64,000 bases of DNA from Rhynchopus sp. YZ270_cl-10 (Eukaryota; Euglenozoa; Diplonemea; Diplonemida; Diplonemidae), in the NCBI GenBank assembly GCA_964035575.1, contig OZ037921.1:1165001-1229000 (forward strand). Reading direction: 5' to 3'. How positions within the stretch are numbered: the stretch's first letter is position 1; every line of letters begins with the position of its first letter. The translations under genes were made by a program, and so were the position numbers. The notes under the pieces were generated by a model that saw only the letters and a program-made list of their open reading frames with translations, was not told the DNA's origin and made no database searches. Below are positions 56,901 to 64,000 of the stretch, one piece after another.

Positions 56901-57406
56901 GTTTGCATGAGTGGTCGGTTCAGGAAAAGTGCAAGGCAAAGTCGACGTTGCATGCCCTGACGGACAACCGGAGCAGTAGGGGGCAGGCCTTTGCAGCGGA
57001 GAGTACAAGGAGGGAGAATGAGGCACGAGCGGCTCGAGAGGGAATAGGCCGACAACCTCAAGCCTCCTCTTCTTCTTCTTCTTCCTCCACCTCTGCAGGC
57101 CGTGGCACTACAACCTCCATCGCCCAACCTGCAGTCTCCACTTCTTCCTCCTCCTCATCGGCAGGCCGTGGCAATGCAACCTCCTCCGCCCAACCTGCTC
57201 CTTCCCCAGCTCCCAAAGGACCCCAGCGCCATGCAGCTCAGGGTAGGTCCAACACGTCGAACGTGTTCACCGACGCAGTGGCACAAGCGACGCAGCATGT
57301 GCTCTCGCCCCAGGAGGTGCAGAGAGGGCGCAATGGTCGCGGTGGTGGACAGAAGGGGAGACAGAGCGGAGGAAGGAAGGGGAAAAAGGGGAATAAAAAG
57401 AATTAG
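47864..57406 (+). CDS. LINE polyprotein: OTU, zinc finger, reverse transcriptase, RLE, OTU, coiled coil
   Basis: An open frame of 3180 codons; it opens with GTG, the first ATG is 48302, and the well-behaved protein starts near 50531, so the true start is unsettled. Residues 1-600 are Asn/Ser-rich from CAG-type repeats. OTU-like domain 1: residues about 955-1100 with NDCGYVALHLW (Asp971, Cys972) and His1089 (DSHFEAV). C2H2-type finger about 1150-1186 (CPFDGC...HMRRH). RT about 1410-1800: DYRNAFNCVDR, GAQQGDPLGPLLFSL and YLDD (1663-1666). CxxC...H...C finger from Cys1985, then RPGDVYLP and CLDITHV of a PD-D/E-xK-type nuclease (about 2050-2070). OTU-like domain 2: AGDCAFEALLF (Asp2311, Cys2312) with GHYEPL (His2430). 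Cys/His cluster about 2478-2515, Gln/Lys-rich coiled coil about 2580-2760, basic Gly-rich tail. It would copy its own RNA at a nicked target; the OTU domains may remove ubiquitin or cut the polyprotein (inference). Confidence 0.85.
47928..48060 (+). repeat. (CAGCAA)n-type repeat in the LINE frame
   Basis: CAG/CAA hexamer and nonamer repeats, read as Asn-Ser in the long frame, as poly-Gln in the next and as poly-Leu on the other strand. Confidence 0.9.
48380..49650 (+). repeat. Degenerate CAGCAGTTCCAACAG repeat block
   Basis: Over 1.2 kb of 15- to 60-bp repeats mixing CAGCAGTTCCAACAGCAG with GGCACAACAGCAG and TTCCAAAGACTTCTG, plus larger internal duplications (for example 48840-49130 against 49320-49590). 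All three plus frames stay open over long parts, so coding by the LINE frame is not proven here. Confidence 0.85.
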
Positions 57407-58363
57407 AGAGTTAGAGAGTTAGAGGGTGAGAGTGTGTGAGAATGACAGTTTGCCCCATGTTTATTTTTAACCCTTTTTATTTTGTGTTTTTTGTTCTTTT
57501 CATCCTTTGGGGTTTGCCCCCCCTTTCCCCCCTTTCCGCCCCCCTTCCTATTTGTTAATATTTTTGGTTGGCTGCTGGCTAGGACGGGTCTACCCCAGCG
57601 ACGGCCCTTACCCCTTGGACGAGGCTCTGAGGGTAGAGGGCAGTCTCGGAGGAAGACCTGTCTAAGAGCCAGGCCAGTGGCATCAGGAGCCATTGGGCCA
57701 CTTTTATAGATTGTGCAGTAGAGTAGAGTTTGTACAGAACTCTTGTCCTTTGAGTTCCTTTTTTCACTCCTTTAGTTTTTCATTTTTACCTTGTGAAGGT
57801 CAATTTCAATTTTTCATTTTTCAAAACCACCACAGGTAAGCACGAGACCCACCATTGTTGTTGTTGATTTTGTTGTGCGTTATTGTTGTTTTACCCTTTG
57901 GGTGTCAGTCAGTCGGGTCAGGTCACACTTACTGAAGTTCTCAAAAATTTTCACCAAAAAGAAAACTACTAAAAAGATTATGGAACTTCCTTTTTATTTG
58001 TTTGTGTGTTACAGAGGAAACGGCTCACTCAATCCCCTCCTTCTCCTCCCCTCCCCTCCCCAAGACAAAGCAAAATAAAACTACACCGGTAGACAGAGCA
58101 ACCCTCCCGTCCCATCCCCTCCCCTTTTCCTTTTGGGAAAAATTGCACTCACATACGACCCTTTTGCTTATTTGCAGGGAAGTGTTGGTTGTAGTTGTCC
58201 CACATGCTTTCTATTTTAGTGCCACTAACTGTGTTTTCAGGCACTGTCTTGCCAGTACAATAGTAAAGTGCCCTTGTCTGGACATCTAGCTGTTTACATA
58301 CTCGCTTGACTAGTAAGTACCCCCTCTGTCACTGGATGTAGATAAAAAAAAGCGAGCCTAGGG

Positions 58364-58365
<2 letters not shown>
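57407..58365 (+). other. 3'UTR of LINE copy 1
   Basis: About 960 bp, repeated nearly unchanged at 60611-61584. It ends CGAGCCTAGGGCT before the A tract. Contains CAGGTAAGCACGAGA, a short chance-like match to the dispersed hairpin motif. Confidence 0.75.
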
Positions 58366-58415
<50 letters not shown>

Positions 58416-58416
<1 letters not shown>

Positions 58417-58655
58417 ACATAATGCAGTTTCTTGTTTTGTATAAAATTCTGTTGGCTCTTCCGTACTCTTCGCCCGCCTTTTATACAAAACTTGAAACAC
58501 CGACCATTTTTGGTCATCATTTTTTCCTTTTCCTTTTTCCATTTCATTTTTCCTTTTCCATTTCCTGTTCATTTTATTGTCTTTATTGTCTTCTCCATTT
58601 CTTCCTTTTTCCTTTCTAATCTCATAAAAAACTAGACCAAGTACAAAAGAGAAAA
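58416..58655 (+). repeat. Module B, copy 2 (5'-truncated A-B element)
   Basis: Begins CACATAATGCAG, the last bases of module A, right after the LINE poly(A), and ends AAAAGAG(A)n. Read as an A-B element cut off at its 5' side on insertion. Confidence 0.75.
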
Positions 58656-58696
58656 AAAGTGCACAGGGTGCCTGAAGGTATCTAGGGCACACCTAC
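58656..58696 (+). other. Short link resembling 44428-44456
   Basis: GTGCACAGGGTGCCTGAAGG and TATCTAGGGCACACC, which recalls GGTATCTAAGGTGCACAGGG before the first array. Probably the true start of, or sequence before, a module A element. Confidence 0.4.
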
Positions 58697-59382
58697 CGAT
58701 GTGCCTACATGGGGCGTCCCCCGTTAGTAGTGCGCCAGATGAGGGGCATGAAGCGAAAAGCGGCTAAAGGTGCAGGCCTGTGTTGCAGCACAGGTCTGGA
58801 GAGTTGAGGCAACTCGCCTGCTGAGCGTGAGAGGAATCAAGGCAGAGGTTCGCTGTCCAAGTAAAACCTACCCTGGTCATCCTCTGCCTGTTTTGTTTTC
58901 TGTCGTGATTGTTTGTGTTTGTGGGCGGGATCAGATGGGTGGAGGGTGTTTGCTTTTTGTTTAGCTTGGAGAAGGGCCACTCTCGCACACTCCTTGTTAT
59001 CTATCATCTAGTTTCATTTTTTCATGCATCCCCAAAGTATGTAGACAGAGAGTCAAGACCACCTTGGCCAAAAGGGTTTTTTCACCACACTTTTCTTTTG
59101 CTTCCATTCGTGGAAGCGTTTGCTTTTCTTCTGTTCCTGGCCTGACGTGTGTTCAACAGGTGTGCTATTTTTACTGAGTGGAATCCATTTTTCTTTTTCC
59201 AGGTGAGGCACTAAAACAAGACATCCTGCAGACAACGAAACAATGGGCACGTGTGTTTTTTATTCTCCCTTCCCTTCTTTTAAGTAAGGAGGATTAGGTC
59301 TTCTTTTTTTCCTTTTTTTGCCCCATAAGTGTGACGCCTGTGTATTCAAATTGATTAAAAAGAATAAAAAACAAACACACGA
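58697..59382 (+). repeat. Module A, copy 3
   Basis: Matches 46645-47333 with very few changes; lacks the first about 30 bases. Confidence 0.85.
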
Positions 59383-59607
59383 TGCAGTTTCTTGTTTTGT
59401 TTAGGAGGAAGTGGCCACTTACTTTACTTTACCGCCCACCTTTTATACTAAAACTTGAAACACCGACCTTTTTTGGTCATCATTTTTTCATTTCCTTTTT
59501 CCTTTTCCATTTTCCTGTTCATTTTATTGTCTTTATTGTTTACTCCATTCTTCCTTTTTCCTTTCTTCTATTCTCACATACAAAAAAAGACCAAGTACAT
59601 AAAAGAG

Positions 59608-59660
<53 letters not shown>
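59383..59660 (+). repeat. Module B, copy 3, with 53-base A tract
   Basis: Matches 47334-47568 and ends in poly(A) 59608-59660, which borders a truncated LINE. Confidence 0.85.
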
Positions 59661-59663
<3 letters not shown>

Positions 59664-60610
59664 GGGGAACCCCTTCTCGGGATCAGCTGGAGGAGGAGGT
59701 GGGGCGACAGGCCGAGGCGGCAGACACCGAGGTGCGTGTGAAGGTGGAGGAGATGGATGATGCTGAGCAGGAGCAGGAGGAGGACCTCGACACCGCGAGG
59801 GAGGGGGCGGATCGCTCGCATTCTCTGTCAGTGGAAGGCATCCCTGACCAGAAGAAGCAAGCGAGGGTGAGGGAATTGCTGAGGGCGCAGAGCGAGGCTT
59901 GGATGTGGACGGAGGAGGAGCGGACGGAGAGGGGGGGTCTTTTCCCGTGCCTCACCATGGGGTCGCCGGTGCCTTCTTCTGTGACGAAGTGGATCTCCCT
60001 GTTCCACTACCGTCAGGGAGAGAAACAGGATGGCAGACCCTTGTTGTCACTCCCCCTCTCTACCGCTACTTTCACTCAGTGGTATGAGGTGATGAAGGTG
60101 GTGGGTTTGCATGAGTGGTCGGTTCAGGAAAAGTGCAAGGCAAAGTCGACGTTGCATGCCCTGACGGACAACCGGAGCAGTAGGGGGCAGGCCTTTGCAG
60201 CGGAGAGTACAAGGAGGGAGAATGAGGCACGAGCGGCTCGAGAGGGAATAGGCCGACAACCTCAAGCCTCCTCTTCTTCTTCTTCTTCCTCCACCTCTGC
60301 AGGCCGTGGCACTACAACCTCCATCGCCCAACCTGCAGTCTCCACTTCTTCCTCCTCCTCATCGGCAGGCCGTGGCAATGCAACCTCCTCCGCCCAACCT
60401 GCTCCTTCCCCAGCTCCCAAAGGACCCCAGCGCCATGCAGCTCAGGGTAGGTCCAACACGTCGAACGTGTTCACCGACGCAGTGGCACAAGCGACGCAGC
60501 ATGTGCTCTCGCCACAGGAGGTGCAGAGAGGGCGCAATGGTCGCGGTGGTGGACAGAAGGGGAGACAGAGCGGAGGAAGGAAGGGGAAAAAGGGGAATAA
60601 AAAGAATTAG
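59661..60610 (+). pseudogene. C-terminal remnant of the LINE polyprotein (copy 2)
   Basis: Frame kept to the same stop as copy 1, covering the acidic region, the FHYRQGEKQDG block and the Ser/Gly/Lys-rich tail. No RT or nuclease, so it cannot act alone. Differences from copy 1 include Asp to Ala and Met to Arg in the acidic part. Confidence 0.85.
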
Positions 60611-61598
60611 AGAGCTAGAGAGTTAGAGGGTGAGAGTGTGTGTGTAGAAGCGTGTAGAGAATGACAGTTTGCCCCATGTTTATTTTTAACCCTTTTTATT
60701 TTGTGTTTTTTGTTCTTTTCATCCTTTGGGGTTTGCCCCCCCTTTCCCCCCTTTCCGCCCCCCTTCCTATTTGTTAATATTTTTGGTTGGCTGCTGGCTA
60801 GGACGGGTCTACCCCAGCGACGGCCCGTACCCCTTGGACGAGGCTCTGAGGGTAGAGGGCAGTCTCGGAGTAAGACCTGTCTAAGAGCCAGGCCAGTGGC
60901 ATCAGGAGCCATTGGGCCACTTTTATAGATTGTGCAGTAGAGTAGAGTTTGTACAGAACTCTTGTCCTTTGAGTTCCTTTTTTCACTCCTTTAGTTTTTC
61001 ATTTTTACCTTGTGAAGGTCAATTTCAATTTTTCATTTTTCAAAACCACCACAGGTAAGCACGAGACCCACCATTGTTGTTGTTGATTTTGTTGTGCGTT
61101 ATTGTTGTTTTCCCCTTTGGGTGTCAGTCAGTCGGGTCAGGTCACACTTACTGAAGTTCTCAAAAATTTTCACCAAAAAGAAAACTACTAAAAAGATTAT
61201 GGAACTTCCTTTTTATTTGTTTGTGTGTTACAGAGGAAACGGCTCACTCAATCCCCTCCTTCTCCTCCCCTCCCCTCCCCAAGACAAAGCAAAATAAAAC
61301 TACACCGGTAGACAGAGCAACCCTCCCGTCCCATCCCCTCCCCTTTTCCTTTTGGGAAAAATTGCACTCACATACGACCCTTTTGCTTATTTGCAGGGAA
61401 GTGTTGGTTGTAGTTGTCCCACATGCTTTCTATTTTAGTGCCACTAACTGTGTTTTCAGGCACTGTCTTGCCAGTACAATAGTAAAGTGCCCTTGTCTGG
61501 ACATCTAGCTGTTTACATACTCGCTTGACTAGTAAGTACCCCCTCTGTCACTGGATGTAGATAAAAAAAGCGAGCCTAGGGCTAAGTTGAACAACACC

Positions 61599-61626
<28 letters not shown>
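59661..61626 (+). mobile_element. LINE copy 2, 5'-truncated
   Basis: Corresponds to 56457-58365 of copy 1: the last 316 codons, the whole 3'UTR, an extra AGTTGAACAACACC and an A tract (61599-61626). Only a few substitutions from copy 1. Confidence 0.9.
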
Positions 61627-61629
<3 letters not shown>

Positions 61630-62057
61630 TGTTTACTTTGTGTTTAGCTCGGAGAAGTGGCTTACCCGCCCACTCTCTGTTATTTATTCAGTGTCATTTT
61701 TTCATTCATCCCCAAAGTTTGTAGACAGAGTCAAGGCCACCTTGGCCAAAAGGGTTTTTTCACCACACTTTTCTTTTGCTTCCATTCGTGGAAGTCTTGT
61801 TTTTCTTCTGTTCCTGGCCTGACGTGTGTTCAACAGGTGTGCTATTTTTACCAAGTGGAATCCATTTTTCTTTTTCCAGGGGAGGCACTAAAACAAACCA
61901 TTCTGCAGACAACAAAGCAAAGGCAATGTGTTTTTTATTCTCCCTTCCCTTCTTTTAAGTAAGGAGGATTAGGTCTTCTTTTTTTTCCTTTTTTTGCCCC
62001 AGAAGTGTGACGCCTGTGTATTCAAATTGATTAAAAAGAATAAAAAACAAATACATA
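61627..62057 (+). repeat. Module A, copy 4 (5'-truncated)
   Basis: Begins GGGTGTTTACTTTGTGTTTA directly after the LINE copy 2 A tract; closer to copy 1 (44703) than to copies 2 and 3. Confidence 0.85.
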
Positions 62058-62301
62058 ATGCAGTTTCTTGTTTTGTATAAAATTCTGTTGGCTCTTCCGT
62101 ACTCTTCGCCCGCCTTTTATACAAAACTTGAAACACCGACCATTTTTGGTCATCATTTTTTCCTTTTCCTTTTTCCATTTCCTTTTTCCTTTTCCATTTC
62201 CTGTTCATTTTATTGTCTTTATTGTCTTCTCCATTTCTTCCTTTTTCCTTTCTAATCTCATAAAAAACTAGACCAAGTACAAAAGAGAAAAAAAAAAAAA
62301 A
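62058..62301 (+). repeat. Module B, copy 4
   Basis: Closer to the copy at 58416 than to 47334 or 59383. Ends AAAAGAG and 14 A, then a LINE fragment. Confidence 0.85.
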
Positions 62302-62596
62302 GGGCACACCCAGGCCTGGATGGGACTTTGTGGTACCTCGATGACGGCTCTCTGCGGGGGTCCCCTAAGGCGGTTTTTGAGGCGTACCAGGTTCTGCGCA
62401 CTCGTAGCTCCGAACTGGGGTTGGAGGTGAACGCGAACAAGTGTGAGCTCATCTCCACTGGTGGCGTCTCCAAGGAGGATCTCGAGGCCGTGGGGTTCAC
62501 GTTGAACGAGGGTGGACAGGACGCCATGGGTGAAGGCGGGTTTCGGCTGTTGGATGTGGATGGGTTCGATTTCTTGGGCATCCCCATTGGGTCTGC
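62302..62596 (+). mobile_element. LINE copy 3, internal RT fragment
   Basis: Matches about 52816-53110 of copy 1, including the YLDDGS motif region, with a few changes. Both ends are cut: the left at a module B A tract, the right at CCCATTGGGTCTGC where the ribozyme-like sequence's leading repeat begins. Confidence 0.9.
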
Positions 62597-62606
62597 CCAA
62601 TTTACA

Positions 62607-62640
62607 GGGGACCATTTTTTACAGGGGACCATTTTTTACA
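62607..62640 (+). repeat. Two tandem GGGGACCATTTTTTACA units
   Basis: Two perfect 17-bp units. Same plan as the GGGGTTCATTTTTTTTTACA arrays (GGGG, three bases, A, T run, ACA). The second supplies the possible P1 strand of the ribozyme candidate. Confidence 0.9.
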
Positions 62641-62778
62641 CATTACAACACACTTGTCCTTTCTTTTTACCCTCCCTCCCTCCCCCTTTCCTTTGTTTTA
62701 TTGTGAGCCTTGTACGCCTCCACGGGGCGGTCCCTGGGCAACGGTTGAGGAGTGCAGGCCGGCGAAGCGCAAGGAGTA
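62624..62778 (+). ncRNA. HDV-like self-cleaving ribozyme candidate
   Basis: Order of parts as in HDV-like ribozymes. P1 5' GGGGACC (62624-62630); P2 5' CCUUGUAC (62708-62715); P3 GCC/GGC (62716-62718, 62726-62728) closing the loop UCCACGG. P1 3' GGUCCCU (62729-62735) pairs with GGGGACC over 7 bp. Then GGGCAAC, a weak P4 (GGUU/GGCC) and GGCGAA (62761-62766, with the expected catalytic C at 62763). P2 3' GCGCAAGG (62767-62774) pairs with P2 5' in 7 of 8 positions. The UCC-x-CG loop, GGGCAAC and GGCGAA are family hallmarks. Oddity: the P1-P2 joint is about 77 bases instead of a few, though ACACACU/AGUGUGU could close it. Such ribozymes free the 5' end of R2- and L1Tc-type retroelements. Confidence 0.6.
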
Positions 62779-62783
62779 GTGTG

Positions 62784-62832
<49 letters not shown>

Positions 62833-63156
62833 CACTTCAGGGGTTCTTGATGGTCAGGGCTGGGTTTCTTCTAGGTGGAGATTCCCATGGGTAGACCAAA
62901 AAGAGAGAGTAGGTTGAGGTGAAAAAGTTTGGGACAATAAAGACAATAAAGACAATGTAAAACAGTTGAAACAATGACAATAACATACAGACAGACCAAG
63001 TGATGACCTCCCATGCCTCAGGGGCAAGGATGTTCAGCTGGTTCTGGGTTAGTTTCCTGAATCTGGAGGGGGGGTGAGCGAATCATACAACCCTTCAGTA
63101 TGGAAACGGAGTCTTGGGCAAGCCTGTGAAAAAGAGGAATAATGGAACAAAAGGAC

Positions 63157-63197
<41 letters not shown>

Positions 63198-63657
63198 ATA
63201 ACAAGGGGGTGAATAAAATAAAGAAAATATTAACAAACTAGACAAGGGGGTGAGGGGTAAAAAATGGGAGTTGTGTTTTTGAATTTTCTGTACAATATTG
63301 GATCTGTGCACAGGGGGCATTACCCCTCTAACAGCAAGGGTAAAGTTGAAAATAAAGGAAAGTGCTTCTTTGAGGCACTATGACACTTTGACAATCTATT
63401 TTTTGAAAGTAAAGTAAAAAGAAGTGCATCCTGGTGGCACTTTGACACTGGCAAACATTCTATTCTATTGTGTCTACTGTTTCTATTCTAAATTCTAAAA
63501 CACTGGCTGGGCGACCTCCTGGGAACACCTCACACAAAAATCAAAATGGTAAATGACAAAAATAAAAATGGGGAAAACCACGTTTTCGTACACATATTCT
63601 TTGCTTTGCTTTGCTTTGGTTTGCTTAGTTTTGTGTTGTTTTCTTTGTATCTCTTGT
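62641..63657. other. Non-coding stretch with poly-T (62786-62832) and poly-A (63162-63195) tracts
   Basis: The 46-base T tract reads as poly(A) on the minus strand, in the right place to be the 3' tail of the minus-strand unit whose coding part ends at 63658. Repeated GACAATAAA lies near 62934-62955. No plus-strand gene seen. Confidence 0.5.
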
Positions 63658-64000
63658 TTATTGAAAGTCCTCATCAACCGCGTCGACATCGATGGAGCAA
63701 GCCGCAGCACAGGAAGTGGCAGACGGGTGGGCGGAGGGTGCGGTGTGGCCACTTCCTGTCTGGGCGTTCATTGCTGCTGATGCGGTGGAGGAGTCGGAGG
63801 TGGACTGTGCGGCGGCGATGGGGGACTCTTCATCGCTCTCCATCATCACCTCTGCGGCAGTGTAGCGTCGTCCGAAAGGGGATGTGGGCTCAGCAGAACA
63901 GGAAGTGGCAGACGGGTGGGCGGAGGGTGCTGTGTGGCCACTTCCTGTCTGCGATGTTGTAGCGGGTGCCGTGGTGGCATCGACCCCATCTGGGTCTCGC
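63658..64000 (-). CDS. C-terminal part of a minus-strand protein, probably retroelement-borne, cut by the window edge
   Basis: The minus-strand frame is open from the window edge to a stop at 63658-63660, about 113 codons, GC-rich unlike its flanks. An 18-residue unit QTGSGHTAPSAHPSATSC occurs twice (DNA repeats at about 63903-63957 and 63711-63767). The rest is Ser/Thr/Ala-rich with an acidic end (DVDAVDEDFQ). A CAATAAA follows the stop. Downstream on the same strand come about 820 bp and then a 46-base A tract, so this is probably the tail of a LINE-like unit inserted on the opposite strand. No domain is recognised. Confidence 0.5.
   Translation of the reverse strand, partial: RDPDGVDATTAPATTSQTGSGHTAPSAHPSATSCSAEPTSPFGRRYTAAEVMMESDEESPIAAAQSTSDSSTASAAMNAQTGSGHTAPSAHPSATSCAAACSIDVDAVDEDFQ

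Larger units (their letters stand above)
47569..58415 (+). mobile_element. Large LINE (restriction-like-endonuclease class) with two OTU-like domains, copy 1
   Basis: About 10.8 kb: a 5' part of about 295 bp, a frame of over 9 kb, a 3'UTR of about 960 bp and a 50-base poly(A). It follows the A tract of module B and is followed by a 5'-truncated module B. The 3' end GCGAGCCTAGGGCT(A)n is shared with copy 2. Copies 1 and 2 differ at only a few positions over 1.9 kb, so the family was active recently. Domain order (OTU, zinc fingers, RT, CCHC-RLE, OTU, Cys/His cluster, coiled coil) does not match any family I know exactly; the RT-RLE part is of the R2/CRE/NeSL/Dualen kind. Confidence 0.85.

Noticed and set aside
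57830-57850. AGGTAAGCACGAGAC in the LINE 3'UTR as another two-hairpin motif copy
   Set aside because: No GCTTAG arm follows; it matches only the loop word.

Overview
The window is nuclear DNA of a flagellated single-celled eukaryote. It carries an axonemal dynein intermediate chain gene with GT-AG introns, GC-rich coding exons, and intergenic DNA full of A, T and C homopolymers. No rRNA or tRNA gene was recognised. All recognisable host genes lie on the + strand, and several start codons sit a few bases after a polypyrimidine-AG. That would fit a trans-splicing euglenozoan such as a diplonemid, but this is only an inference and the species is not identified.

Layout: a coiled-coil plus F5/8C-like protein (1.8-3.6 kb); DNAI1, six exons (4.3-6.8 kb); two almost identical inositol-3-phosphate synthase genes on a tandem segmental duplication (7.9-11.9 and 12.8-16.2 kb), where the first copy carries two mobile elements absent from the second; a UbiA-family prenyltransferase (16.6 kb) and its paralogue (26.2 kb); a signal-peptide, triple-LamG-like, discoidin, single-pass membrane protein (39.7-42.8 kb) with one frame break. 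The 17.7-26 kb and 27.3-39.6 kb stretches hold no recognised host gene. They carry non-autonomous DNA transposons (one hAT-like with 8-bp target duplications, one 1.35-kb element with TA/TATA flanks, one 3.8-kb nest of foldback elements inserted into poly-C) and many copies of short dispersed motifs that can fold into hairpins, some with compensatory changes.

From 44.3 kb to the end the window is retroelement territory. It has 21-bp and 8-bp tandem arrays and a structured-RNA-like module (A) followed by module B ending in poly(A). It also has a very large LINE (about 47.6-58.4 kb) whose single frame encodes an OTU-like protease, zinc fingers, reverse transcriptase, a restriction-like endonuclease, a second OTU-like domain, a Cys/His cluster and a coiled coil. 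Two truncated LINE copies follow, chained head to tail with A/B modules at poly(A) junctions. A sequence at 62.62-62.78 kb matches the HDV-like self-cleaving ribozyme layout, and a partial minus-strand coding region with a poly(A)-like end runs off the right edge.

The strongest leads for something new are the dual-OTU LINE, the HDV-like ribozyme candidate, the covarying dispersed hairpin motifs and the foldback nest.
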